Positions 45,856 through 54,721 of a DNA stretch of 64,000 bases are shown here, one piece after another (within the stretch, counting starts at the first letter, position 1; each line of letters begins with the position of its first letter). Below the pieces are notes generated by a model. It saw only the letters and a list, made by a program, of their open reading frames with translations, did not search any database and was not told where the DNA came from. A program made the translations under genes and the position numbers. Source of the stretch: Fervidifonticultor_A sp037443565 (GTDB lineage Bacteria; Sysuimicrobiota; Sysuimicrobiia; Sysuimicrobiales; Humicultoraceae); the NCBI GenBank assembly GCA_037443565.1, contig JBBIOB010000004.1, forward strand, positions 1 through 64,000, written 5' to 3'.

Positions 45856-47640
45856 CTACGCCTCCAGTTTGTCCAACAGGTCGATCAGGCGCTGCTTGCC
45901 GCCGGCCGGCGGTCGCCAGTCGACCGAGACGACCGGCACGCTCTGGGCCTGCAGGCTCTCCGCGAACAGCTCGAGCCCAACGTTGATGACCGCGGGCCGG
46001 CGCTCGAGCAGGGCGGAGATCGGCCCGACCTCCGGCCATGCGGGCGGGGACTCCGTCGGCCTGAGGACGGCAGGCTCGCCGGCAGCAGCGCGGCCGCCCC
46101 GGCCCTCGGCGATGAGCCCGGCCAGGCGTGCGGCCCGGACGTTGCTCTCCTCGACGAGCATGCCGGCGTCGGTCAGGCGCTCGCGCTGGACGGCGGCCTG
46201 CTGGGGGTCGTCATCGGTCCCGCACACCGAGCCGACGACCGCCAGGTACCGCCCCGCCGCCCGCGCCTGCTCCCGGATCTCGCGGATCACCGGCGCCAGC
46301 GCACCGGCCGGATCCGGATGTGCCGCGTAGCCCAGCACCACATCGAGCAGGAGGATCCCGGTCTCGGGATCCGCGGCCTCCTGGCGCAGCCGCTGCAGTC
46401 GCAGCGTAGGATCGAGCATCGGGTGCAGCCGGCCCTGCGTGAACTCATCGGCGCCCATGTCGATGATAGTGTGCTCGCGGCTGCGGGTGACCGGGTCGAG
46501 CGCCTCGGATGGGGTAAGCGGCGTGTTCGACCAGATCGGCCCCACGCGGGACCGCAGGAGCACCAGCGCCTCGTAGCACAGGGTGCCGCCGCCAAACAGG
46601 CCGCGCACGTAGCGCTGCCCCCCGGCCAGCCGGCCGGCTTCCTGCGCGGGCAGCGCGCGCAGCGCCGGCTCGCCGGGGTCGATCCCGTGCGCCAGGCGCA
46701 CCGCCCGGCGCGCGGCCTCCTCGAGCGTGGCCGCGCCGTGCAGCGGGCCGTCGTCGCGCACCTCGGCGCCGACGAAGGCCACCACCACCGGCTTGCCGCA
46801 CGCCCGGGCCGCGGCGAGCACCCGGCCGGCCACCTCCGGGGACGGCGGTTTGCTGACCAGCACAACCACCACCGTCGCCGGGTCGAGCGCGAGCGCGCGG
46901 ATTCCCTGCAGCATGGTGACCCCGCCCACCGCCGACGAGAGGTCATGACTGCCCGTGCCGATGGCATGGGTGATGCCGCCGCCGTATCGATGGATCAGCG
47001 AGGTGACTTCCTGCAGCCCGGTGCCGGCGGCGCCGACCAGACCGATGCGGCCCGTCCGGACGTGGTTGGCAAACCCGAGCGCCGCGCCGCCGATGATCGC
47101 GGTGCCGCAGTCTGGGCCCATGAGCAGCAGCCCGCGCTCGCGGCTTCGCGCCTTCAACTCGATCTCATGCTCGATCGGCACATTGTCCGAGAACAAGAGC
47201 ACGTGGAGCCCGGCCTCGATTGCTTCAAGCGCCACCGACCGGGCGAAGCGGCCGGGGACGGAGATCAGCGCCAGGGCGGCATCGGGCAACTGGGTCCGGG
47301 CCGAAGCGATGGTCCTTGGACGGTAGGCTTCGGACGGCCCGGCGGCGCGTCGGCGCGTCAGCGCCTCCTGGGCGTGGGCGATCGCGGCCTCGGCCTGTGC
47401 GACAGTCGCCGCGCGCGCGGCGATCGCCAGATCGTCGGGCCCGGCGCCGGCGAGGTCGGGGAAGTCCAGGCCGCTCTCGCGCAGGAGGACCTTGTTGGCC
47501 TCGGTGGCCATGACCACGCCCACCTCCTCAACACCGGGCAGCTCGCGCGCCTCGCGCTGCGCGAGCATGAGGGCCACGGAGTCGAAGTAGGCGCTGCGAC
47601 GGATGATCCCTGCGTTCGCCATGGTGATCACTGGGGGCAT
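45856..47640 (-). CDS. fdrA: FdrA-family acyl-CoA synthetase-like protein (AllF-like)
   Basis: A 594-residue protein with succinyl-CoA-synthetase-like folds. RRSAYFDSVALMLAQREA (about 14-31) and VMATEANKVLL (about 43) form the FdrA N-terminal domain. A CoA-binding Rossmann region follows, with GLLLMGPDCGTAIIGG (about 170) and GLVGAAGTGLQEVTSLIHR (about 199). The ligase-like part has VVVLVSKPPSPEVAGRVL (about 261). FdrA works with DUF1116 and DUF2877 proteins in ureide degradation. The start is ATG 47640, or ATG 47622 six codons later; neither has a clear ribosome site. Confidence 0.92.
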   Translation of the reverse strand: MPPVITMANAGIIRRSAYFDSVALMLAQREARELPGVEEVGVVMATEANKVLLRESGLDFPDLAGAGPDDLAIAARAATVAQAEAAIAHAQEALTRRRAAGPSEAYRPRTIASARTQLPDAALALISVPGRFARSVALEAIEAGLHVLLFSDNVPIEHEIELKARSRERGLLLMGPDCGTAIIGGAALGFANHVRTGRIGLVGAAGTGLQEVTSLIHRYGGGITHAIGTGSHDLSSAVGGVTMLQGIRALALDPATVVVVLVSKPPSPEVAGRVLAAARACGKPVVVAFVGAEVRDDGPLHGAATLEEAARRAVRLAHGIDPGEPALRALPAQEAGRLAGGQRYVRGLFGGGTLCYEALVLLRSRVGPIWSNTPLTPSEALDPVTRSREHTIIDMGADEFTQGRLHPMLDPTLRLQRLRQEAADPETGILLLDVVLGYAAHPDPAGALAPVIREIREQARAAGRYLAVVGSVCGTDDDPQQAAVQRERLTDAGMLVEESNVRAARLAGLIAEGRGGRAAAGEPAVLRPTESPPAWPEVGPISALLERRPAVINVGLELFAESLQAQSVPVVSVDWRPPAGGKQRLIDLLDKLEA

Positions 47641-47724
47641 CCCGGGACGCGGTCCCAGAATGTAGATTCAGAGACCGGCAAGAGTTTCCTTTGCCCCACA
47701 TGCCGTCCCCGGGCACACTTCCTT

Positions 47725-47844
47725 GCTGGCCAATCCCCGTATGATGTGGGCGAGGACCCTGACCCGGTGGTCTACATCCTCGCGGTCGGGATGAAGCACC
47801 GTGAATCGCTGCGGATCGGCAAGGCGGTAATCAGACTATGCTAA
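47725..47844 (+). pseudogene. C-terminal remnant of a RelE/ParE-type toxin
   Basis: In frame to a TAA at 47842 this reads YDVGEDPDPVVYILAVGMKH and then RESLRIGKAVIRLC. That resembles the closing strands of RelE/ParE toxins, where a VVYVLAVGxKxR strand is followed by an IGG turn. No start, N-terminal half or antitoxin is present in the 200-bp gap, so it is probably a decayed fragment. The match is short and from memory. Confidence 0.4.
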
Positions 47845-49220
47845 GGTCCTACCCCCACCGGCAGTGCGTCCTCGGGCATCACCGGCAAGGGGTGCGCAGT
47901 GACCGGGCTCGGCTGACCGGCGGACTGCTGTAGCATCGCCACCGCCCTGTTGAGCGGCGCGTCTTCAGGACTGCCGATCGGCACGCCCCCAGACGACACC
48001 TCGATGTCGGGGCTCAGCCCCCTCCCGTCGATGTCACGGCCTGAGGGCGTAAGATAGCGTGAAACGGTGACCCGCAGCCCGCTGCCATCCCGCAGCTGGT
48101 AGACGGCCTGCACTGTGGCCTTGCCGTAGGTGCGGACGCCGACGAGCTTGATGCCCGCGTCCTGCAGCGCGCCGGCGACCACCTCGGACGCGCTCGCGCT
48201 CCCCCGATCCACGAGCACGACGAGCGGGCCCGCATACTTCGGCAGGCGGGGGCGCACGGCGTACGCCGTCGGCGGCCCGCGGCCCGTGTCGAGGGTGACG
48301 ACGTCGCCCTGCTGGAGGAAGTGGCTCGCGATGTTGACCGACACGTCGAGCAGCCCGCCGGGGTTCCCGCGCAGGTCGAGGATGATGCCCCGCACATCCT
48401 GATCCAGCAGGGTGCGGAGACCCTCGGCCACCATGGCGTCGGCCCCGCGGATGAACTGCGTCAGCCGCAGGTATCCCATCCCCGACGGCAGCAGGCGCGT
48501 GGTCACCACGCGCGACTGGATGCGCCGCCGCGTCAGGGTAATGGAGAGCGGGTCGAAGGCGCCCGCACGCTGAATGGAGAGCGTCACCGAGGTGCCCTCG
48601 GTCCCACGAATCATCTGGCTGACCTGCTCGAGCGCCATACCGGCGACGGACACCCCGTCCACGGCCAGGATGACGTCCCCGTCGCGAAGGCCCGACTCAC
48701 TGGCCGGCGAATTGTCGAGCACGTCGGTGATGACCGTCTGACCGCCCCGATCCTCGATCACGATCCCAATGCCGACGAAGTCGTCGCCCCGGGTTCGCCG
48801 CACAAACTGGGCGAAGGCATCGGGCTGGAAGAACGCGCTGTTGGGGTCGCGGAGCGCGGCAACCATGCCGGCGATCGCGGCGTAGACAGCCTGGATGCGC
48901 GTGGCGTCCGTCGCCGCATGCGCCTGATCGATCCGGCTGAGCACGGCCGAGAGGTCCACCCGCTCGTCGCCGGTGAGGGAGAGCGTTCCGAGGAGCGTGG
49001 GATTCTGCCCTCGTTCGCGGAGGAACTGTCGCAGACCGGCATCGGCGCCCTGCAGCAAGGTGTCCAGCGTGGGCTGCGCCAGCGCATCGTCGCGGAGGAT
49101 CTGGTAGGCCTCGCGGAAGAGCGCGGCGCCAGGATCGGGCTGCTGGGCGGTCACAGGCGGCGCAAGCAGCCCGATCGTCAGCACGAAAGCCAGAAGCAGC
49201 GGACCGAAACGTCTTGTCAT
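47841..49220 (-). CDS. S41-family C-terminal processing protease with PDZ domain
   Basis: A 459-residue periplasmic protease. A signal peptide (about residues 1-25, ending VTAQ) precedes an N-terminal helical region. A PDZ domain (GDDFVGIGIVIE to RAGAFDPLSITL, about 143-235) is followed by the S41 catalytic domain. The catalytic serine lies in VDRGSASASEVVAGAL (about 337-352) and the lysine in YGKATVQ (about 367). It should process or degrade envelope proteins. It lies downstream of the tolC-type gene on the same strand, with tandem 11-bp repeats in its leader. Confidence 0.94.
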   Translation of the reverse strand: MTRRFGPLLLAFVLTIGLLAPPVTAQQPDPGAALFREAYQILRDDALAQPTLDTLLQGADAGLRQFLRERGQNPTLLGTLSLTGDERVDLSAVLSRIDQAHAATDATRIQAVYAAIAGMVAALRDPNSAFFQPDAFAQFVRRTRGDDFVGIGIVIEDRGGQTVITDVLDNSPASESGLRDGDVILAVDGVSVAGMALEQVSQMIRGTEGTSVTLSIQRAGAFDPLSITLTRRRIQSRVVTTRLLPSGMGYLRLTQFIRGADAMVAEGLRTLLDQDVRGIILDLRGNPGGLLDVSVNIASHFLQQGDVVTLDTGRGPPTAYAVRPRLPKYAGPLVVLVDRGSASASEVVAGALQDAGIKLVGVRTYGKATVQAVYQLRDGSGLRVTVSRYLTPSGRDIDGRGLSPDIEVSSGGVPIGSPEDAPLNRAVAMLQQSAGQPSPVTAHPLPVMPEDALPVGVGP

Positions 49221-49238
49221 GCGGCTACCCCGAAGGCA

Positions 49239-49271
49239 CTCCTGTATATCTCCTGTATATCTAGTGTATAT
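49239..49271. repeat. Three tandem 11-bp repeats upstream of the S41 protease
   Basis: Consecutive units CTCCTGTATAT, CTCCTGTATAT and CTAGTGTATAT occupy 49239-49271, two identical and one with two changes. They begin 18 bp upstream of the protease ATG, in the 103-bp gap after tolC. The AT-rich units stand out in a GC-rich genome. An 11-bp period equals one helical turn and is the spacing of direct-repeat sites for OmpR/PhoB-type regulators. Confidence 0.8.
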
Positions 49272-49323
49272 TCACGATAGCCGGCTCTACCCCTCTTGGG
49301 GGTCGAACCGGCCGGGTCTCACC

Positions 49324-50601
49324 TCACAGCGGGCCGGCGACCACCGACCGACCCAGCGCGTATCGCAGAGAGATCACGCCGGCCAGCTCGTCGTACTCGG
49401 CGCGGGTCAGGGTCACCTCCGCCTGCACGAGCACGGTCTGCGCATCGGTCACCTCCAACAGTGGACCCGCGCCGGCGGCGAATCGCCCCTGGGCCAGCCG
49501 CAGGGACTCCTGCGCAAACGCGACCTGCGCCCGGGCGCTGGCGATGCGCGCGCGGGCGTCCAGCACCGCCAGCAGCGCCGTCACCGCCTGCTGCTGCGCC
49601 GCGAGCCGCGTGGCCTCGATGCGGGCCCGCGCCGCCGCCAGGTTCGCCGTGGCCTCGGCCACCTGCGCCTGCACCCGGCCCGCGTCGGAGAGCGGCAGGC
49701 TCAGGGAGGACCCGATCGAGAACGTGGTCTGGGCAGTGGGACTGAAGGACTGTGTCGCTCGTCCATCCACGGTGACCCGCAGGCCGTTTCCTACCTGGGC
49801 GAGCTGCAGCGCAACCTCCGCCGCTTCGATCTCGGCGAGCGCCCGGCGGATCTCCGGACGTTCCTCCACCAGCCGTGCCAGGTCGGCAGCGGCGACCGTG
49901 ACCTGCGGCGCGGGGTCGGGCTGGGCCACCAGGGTCGGCGCCAGCGGGGCCATGCCGGTGGCGGCGTTGAGCGCGGCGTTTGCCTGCTCGACGGCATTCC
50001 GCGCCGCGATCAGCTCGCCCTCGGCCGCCGCCAGCCCGGCCTGCGCGCGCACGACATCGGCGCGGGGCACGACCCCTGCGCGGAACTGGCCTTCGGCCAG
50101 CCGTACGAGCTCCTGATTGAGCAGCACCGTCTGCTCGCGCTGCGCCACGGCGCGGGCCGACCGGAGGACGTTGATGTAGGCCAGCGCGGTGTTCTGCGCG
50201 ACGTCCTGCCGCACCGCCTCGAGGGCGAGCCGGGCGGCCCGGAGATTCGCATCGGCCTGGCGGATCGCCAGTTGAACCTGTCCGCTGTCATAGAGCAGGT
50301 AGGACCCCGAGACCGAGACCCCGCTCGAGAACGCGGGTGTCGTCGCCGCCGTGCCGCCTCCCGCGGTCGCGACCGACCCCGACGCGGTGAACACCGGGCC
50401 GCGGCCGGAGCGCGCCAGCAGCACGCGGGCTTCGGCCGCCTGCACCGCCTGCCGGGAAGCGGCGATCGCGGGACTGCGCTCCTCGGCCCGCGCGATGAGC
50501 TGGGCGAGGGTCATGGGCTGGGGCGCCTGCGCGGACGCGACCAGCGGGTGGATGAGCGCCAGGGTCAGCGCGACGATGATCGTCAGCACGGTGGTGCGCA
50601 T
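49324..50601 (-). CDS. TolC-family outer-membrane efflux protein
   Basis: A 425-residue outer-membrane channel protein. The signal peptide is about residues 1-24 (ending VASAQA). Two OEP repeats of long alanine- and glutamine-rich coiled helices follow, with YLLYDSGQVQLAIRQADANL in the first and SLSLPLSDAGRVQAQVAEA in the second. It would form the exit duct for the ABC pump encoded upstream on the same strand. Its presence implies an outer membrane. Confidence 0.93.
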   Translation of the reverse strand: MRTTVLTIIVALTLALIHPLVASAQAPQPMTLAQLIARAEERSPAIAASRQAVQAAEARVLLARSGRGPVFTASGSVATAGGGTAATTPAFSSGVSVSGSYLLYDSGQVQLAIRQADANLRAARLALEAVRQDVAQNTALAYINVLRSARAVAQREQTVLLNQELVRLAEGQFRAGVVPRADVVRAQAGLAAAEGELIAARNAVEQANAALNAATGMAPLAPTLVAQPDPAPQVTVAAADLARLVEERPEIRRALAEIEAAEVALQLAQVGNGLRVTVDGRATQSFSPTAQTTFSIGSSLSLPLSDAGRVQAQVAEATANLAAARARIEATRLAAQQQAVTALLAVLDARARIASARAQVAFAQESLRLAQGRFAAGAGPLLEVTDAQTVLVQAEVTLTRAEYDELAGVISLRYALGRSVVAGPL

Positions 50602-50632
50602 CGATGCCTCCTGCGTCGCTGTCGGGGAATCC

Positions 50633-51142
50633 TCATTGCATTCGGCGCTCGAGAAACCTGATCATCCTCTCGAACGCCCGAGTGCGGAACTGCGCGCGCT
50701 GCTCCTCAGTGATAGCTCCGGGCCCACCCGGGGGGCGCTCTCCGCCGCCGGCGGCGCCAAGCCCGAGTCCCGGGACGCCGCCTTCGGCGCCGACCTGGGG
50801 CGGGCGGCGCTCCTGGAATCGCTGCCTCGCCTCCTTGAGCGCGGCACGCTGGGCGGGGGTGAAGCTGTCGGTCACCGACCTCGCCATCACGGCTGCCGAT
50901 TCGTCCTCAGGGGGCACGTCCTTCAGGGCTTTGAGTATCGGCAGCGCCCGGCCGACCTGCTCGCGGGTCAGCCGGGTCTCGGGATTTTGCTCCAGCACAC
51001 GGATCGAGAGGATCAGTGCCATTCCCGGATCGCGTGGCCGAGGCGGCTGCGCCTGCGGGCGGTTTCGCGTGAGATAGGTTCCGCCGCCGGCCGCCGCGAG
51101 CGCGACGCCGATGACCGCGATCCAGACCCAGGGTAGCCTCAT
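50633..51142 (-). CDS. Membrane-anchored periplasmic protein of unknown function
   Basis: A 169-residue protein with one N-terminal membrane segment (about residues 4-23) and a mostly helical periplasmic part interrupted by a Gly/Pro-rich linker (about 125-145). LKALKDVPPEDESAAVMARS and FTPAQRAALKEARQRFQERR give it a loose likeness to Spy/CpxP-like metal- or stress-binding helical proteins. It lies between tolC and macB in the efflux operon and may be an accessory part. Confidence 0.75.
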   Translation of the reverse strand: MRLPWVWIAVIGVALAAAGGGTYLTRNRPQAQPPRPRDPGMALILSIRVLEQNPETRLTREQVGRALPILKALKDVPPEDESAAVMARSVTDSFTPAQRAALKEARQRFQERRPPQVGAEGGVPGLGLGAAGGGERPPGGPGAITEEQRAQFRTRAFERMIRFLERRMQ

Positions 51143-51151
51143 GCCTGCCTC

Positions 51152-52363
51152 CTATTCGTGCCGTAACGCCTCGATCGGATCGAGGCGGGCCGCGCGCTGC
51201 GCAGGATACAGCCCGAAGAACACCCCTACGGCCAGCGCAAACCCGAACGCCAGCACGATCGCCTGCGGGGAGAGCAGCGTTGCCCATCCGGCGAACTGGG
51301 TGATGAGCCGCGATCCCAGCACGCCCAGCCCGATCCCGATCAGGCCGCCGGTCACCGACACCGCCACCGACTCCACCAGGAACTGCAACAGAATGTCCTG
51401 CCGCCGGGCACCGACCGCCTTGCGGATGCCGATCTCGCGCGTGCGCTCGGTGACCGACACGAGCATGATGTTCATGATGCCAATGCCGCCTACGACCAGC
51501 GAGACCGTCGCGATCCCGCCCAGCAGGATCGTCAGCGTCTGCGTCACACCTGTGAGCGTCTGGAGGATGTCGGCCTGGCTGCGGATCGTGAAGTCGTCGG
51601 GCTGATGAGGCGCCAGGCGGTGGCGCTCCCGCATCAGCTCCGTCACCAGGTCCTGCACCGCCGGCATCTGGTTCTCGGTCGCCACCTGCACCTGAATCGA
51701 TCCCACGTGCCGCACGCCGAACAGCCGGCGCTGCGCCGTGGTCAGGGGCACGAGCACGATATCGTCGCGGTCGAAGAATGCCGTGGCGCCCTTCTCCTCC
51801 ATGACGCCGATGACCGTAAACGTCACCCCGCGGATCCGGATCTGCTGACCCAGAGGATCGCCGTCGGGAAGCAGGCGGCTGGCCACCGTAGCGCCTAACA
51901 GCGCCACCCGCGCGCGGGTACGCATGTCCTCGGTGGTGAAGAACTCGCCCCGCGCCGGCCGGAAGTTCCGGACCATCTCATACTCCGGCGTCACGCCGAC
52001 GATCCGCGTGAACGTGTTCTCGCTGCCAAACACCACCTGGGCCTGCCGGGTGAACTCGGCGCTGACGCCGCTCACACCGGGCACCTGGCGCCGGATGGCC
52101 TCGGCGTCCTCCAGGGTCAGCGACTGGGCCGGCTCGGCGCGCGCCACCCCGCCCACCTGGGGCGTCCCGGCGAAGACCGTCAGCAGGTTGCTACCGAGCG
52201 CCTGGACCTGCTCTGTGGTCGCCTGGCGCGCCCCCTGCCCGATGGCGATCATCGCGATCACCGAGCCCACGCCGATGATCACGCCCAGCATGGTGAGCAG
52301 CGACCGGAGCGGATTGCCGGCCATGGCGCGGAGCGCGATGCGGACGCTGGCGGCCAGGTTCAC
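51152..52363 (-). CDS. MacB-type ABC transporter permease
   Basis: A 403-residue MacB/FtsX permease. The first membrane helix carries NPLRSLLTMLGVIIGVGSVI (about 16-35). A large periplasmic MacB_PCD domain (about 45-240) includes FTRIVGVTPEYEMVRNF. Three C-terminal helices follow, with VERTREIGIRKAVGARRQDI-type sequence (about 307). The separate ATPase gene overlaps its start by 4 bp (ATGA), so this is the split form of MacB. Confidence 0.93.
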   Translation of the reverse strand: MNLAASVRIALRAMAGNPLRSLLTMLGVIIGVGSVIAMIAIGQGARQATTEQVQALGSNLLTVFAGTPQVGGVARAEPAQSLTLEDAEAIRRQVPGVSGVSAEFTRQAQVVFGSENTFTRIVGVTPEYEMVRNFRPARGEFFTTEDMRTRARVALLGATVASRLLPDGDPLGQQIRIRGVTFTVIGVMEEKGATAFFDRDDIVLVPLTTAQRRLFGVRHVGSIQVQVATENQMPAVQDLVTELMRERHRLAPHQPDDFTIRSQADILQTLTGVTQTLTILLGGIATVSLVVGGIGIMNIMLVSVTERTREIGIRKAVGARRQDILLQFLVESVAVSVTGGLIGIGLGVLGSRLITQFAGWATLLSPQAIVLAFGFALAVGVFFGLYPAQRAARLDPIEALRHE

Positions 52364-53067
52364 AGGCGGCCCCCCGGCGACGCCAGGACCGCCGGCATCG
52401 GCGCGTCCCGCACGATGCGCCCGTCGCGGAACTGGATCAGCCGCCGCGCGTGGGTCGCGATGTCGGCCTCATGGGTCACCAGGACGATCGTGATACCCTG
52501 CCGCGACAGCCGGACCAGGAACGCCATGATCTCACCGGCCGTGGCGGTGTCGAGGTTGCCTGTGGGCTCATCGGCCAGGATGATCTGCGGGGACATCACG
52601 AGCGCCCGCGCGATCGCCACGCGCTGCTGCTCGCCGCCTGAGAGCTGCGTCGGCATGTGGGCGGCGCGGTCGCGCAGCCCTACGGCCTCGAGCGCGGCCA
52701 GGGCCTTCGCCCGGCGGTCGGGCACGCCGCCATAGATCAGGGGCAGCTCGACGTTCTCGATGGCCGGGGTGCGGGGCAGCAGGTTGTACGACTGGAAGAC
52801 GAAGCCGATCTGCCGGTTGCGCAGCCGGGCCAGGGCCACGTCGCCCAGGGTGGCGACGTCCGTCCCGTCGAGGGCGTAGGCGCCCGCGGTGGGCCGGTCG
52901 AGGCAGCCCATGATGTTCATGCAGGTGGATTTGCCGGAGCCGCTCGGTCCCATGATGGCGACGAACTCGCCGGGGTCGATCTCTAGCGACACGCCTCGCA
53001 GGGCGTGGACTTCTACGCCGTCCATCCGGTAGATCTTCTCCACGTTGCGCATCGAGATCAGCGCCAT
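52360..53067 (-). CDS. ABC transporter ATP-binding protein (MacB/LolD type)
   Basis: A 235-residue ATPase. Walker A GPSGSGKSTCMN (about 40-51), signature LSGGEQQRVAIARAL (about 141-155), Walker B IILADEPTGNLD (about 160-171) and switch LVTHEAD (about 194) are intact. It belongs to the MacB/LolD group (CMNIMGCLDRPTAG). ATG 53067 starts just after the adaptor stop at 53075; an upstream start would overlap it. Confidence 0.94.
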   Translation of the reverse strand: MALISMRNVEKIYRMDGVEVHALRGVSLEIDPGEFVAIMGPSGSGKSTCMNIMGCLDRPTAGAYALDGTDVATLGDVALARLRNRQIGFVFQSYNLLPRTPAIENVELPLIYGGVPDRRAKALAALEAVGLRDRAAHMPTQLSGGEQQRVAIARALVMSPQIILADEPTGNLDTATAGEIMAFLVRLSRQGITIVLVTHEADIATHARRLIQFRDGRIVRDAPMPAVLASPGGRL

Positions 53068-53074
53068 GGCCGGT

Positions 53075-54544
53075 CTACCGCCGCGGGACACCGGGACGCA
53101 CGGGTGCGAACGGGTTCACGGGCTGGGGCCGCGCGGTGCCCCCCGCCGGTTGCCGGGCCGGTCCCAGATACACGGTCTGGCCGGCGGTGAGCCCCTTCCT
53201 GATCTCGATCTGGCGGCCATCGGTGGCGCCGGTCTCCACGACCACCGGGGTCTGGGTCTCGCCCTCGACCACGATCACCACCCTGGCGTCCTGCCCCCGC
53301 ACCGCCTCGACCGGAACCAGCAGGACGTCGCGCCGCTCGGAGATGATGAACTCAGCGTCGACAGTCATGCCCAACCGAAGCGCGGGGGCGGGATCGACCA
53401 GGTCCACAATCACGACGTACTGGGTGACATTCTGCACCACGTGCGCCTGTGGAGCGACGCGGATCACACGGCCGTCGAAGACCTGTCCCGGCAGCGCGTC
53501 GGCGGTGACCCGCACCGGCATGCCGGGCCGGATCTGGGCCACGTCGGACTCGTCCACGTTGACGCTGGCCTGGATGACGCGCACGTCGGCGATCACCATC
53601 ATCAGGGTCCCGCCGCCGGTCAGGCCGCCGATCACGCTCTGCCCGGCCTGCACCGGCAGTCTGGAGACGATCCCGGCGATCGGCGCGACGATTTGCGTCT
53701 CGGCCAGCCGGTCGCGGGCCTGCGAGACCTGGGCGTGCGCGATCTGCACCTGCGCCTCGGCCGCCGCCACGTCCGCAGCCAGCACGCCTTCCTGCATCCG
53801 CGCGGCGCTCGCCTGCGCCAGCGCGTCCTCGGCCTCGCGGACCTGGGCGCGCACGACGGCGACGTCCTCGGGCCGGCTGCCGCTCTGGAGCTGCCGGAGC
53901 CGCGCCTGGGCCGCGCGGGCCTGGGCCTCGGCCACCTCATACTGGTTCTGCGCCTGGTCGAGCTGTGACCGTGCTACGAGCCCGCCGGCGAAGAGGTCCC
54001 GCGTGCGCGCCAGCTGCTGTCTGGCCAGGTCCAGGGCCAGGACGGCCTGGCGCTCGGCCTCACGTGCCTGATCGATCTCCTCGGGACGGGCGCCGGCGAG
54101 GATCTGGCTCAGCCGTGCTCGCGCCGTCGCCAGCGCGCTCTCGGCCTGCGCAATACGCGCGGCATTCTGCGCCCGGGTCGACGCGAGCTGACTGCGGGAC
54201 TGCTCGAGCCGCGCGACCGCCGACGCCAGTTGCGCCTGGGAGCGGTCGTAGTCGGCGCGCGCATCACGGTCGTCGATCACCGCCAGCACCTGTCCCACAC
54301 TCACGCGGTCGCCCTCCTGGACGCGCAGATCCGCCACGGTCCCGGTGGCCCGCGACCGCACCTCGACCTGCGCGTACGGCTGCAGGAGTCCCGAGGCCGA
54401 CACGCTGGAGAGCAGGTTCCCCCGGGTGACCTGTGCCGTGCGAATGCTTTCGACCGCCGGCGTTGCCGCCGTGCGCGTGCGGTACCACCACACCCCGCCG
54501 GCGATGACGGCGAGGAGGCCGATGGCAATGACCGTGCGCCTCAT
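53075..54544 (-). CDS. HlyD/MacA-family periplasmic adaptor
   Basis: A 489-residue membrane-fusion protein. One N-terminal membrane segment (about 4-21) is followed by a split biotinyl-lipoyl domain (VEVRSRATGTVADLRVQEGD at about 61, and AETQIVAPIAGIVSRLPVQAG at about 275). A long alanine- and glutamine-rich coiled coil lies between them (about 100-270), and a beta-barrel follows (VDESDVAQIRPGMPVRVTAD). The C-terminus is proline-rich. It is first in the adaptor-ATPase-MacB-accessory-TolC operon and links pump to channel. Confidence 0.94.
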   Translation of the reverse strand: MRRTVIAIGLLAVIAGGVWWYRTRTAATPAVESIRTAQVTRGNLLSSVSASGLLQPYAQVEVRSRATGTVADLRVQEGDRVSVGQVLAVIDDRDARADYDRSQAQLASAVARLEQSRSQLASTRAQNAARIAQAESALATARARLSQILAGARPEEIDQAREAERQAVLALDLARQQLARTRDLFAGGLVARSQLDQAQNQYEVAEAQARAAQARLRQLQSGSRPEDVAVVRAQVREAEDALAQASAARMQEGVLAADVAAAEAQVQIAHAQVSQARDRLAETQIVAPIAGIVSRLPVQAGQSVIGGLTGGGTLMMVIADVRVIQASVNVDESDVAQIRPGMPVRVTADALPGQVFDGRVIRVAPQAHVVQNVTQYVVIVDLVDPAPALRLGMTVDAEFIISERRDVLLVPVEAVRGQDARVVIVVEGETQTPVVVETGATDGRQIEIRKGLTAGQTVYLGPARQPAGGTARPQPVNPFAPVRPGVPRR

Positions 54545-54721
54545 CGAGGTCCCTCAATCATAACGATCTGCTCAGAGTGAACTCCACCCTGCCCGAGAAC
54601 GGCACCCTGCCTCGGCGGGTTCCCGCGGTGCGGTCCAGCGTTTCTCCTCAACAGTATGACGAATTCGGCCCGTCTGGTGTTGAGCGTGCAGGCAGGAGAG
54701 GGCTCGTCGGAGGTGGCGTCT

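Noticed and set aside
44530..47844. Plus-strand open frame of about 1100 codons opposite fdrA and DUF1116
   Set aside because: It is a high-GC shadow frame. The minus-strand frames carry clear family motifs; only its last about 40 codons, outside fdrA, were kept as a possible toxin remnant.
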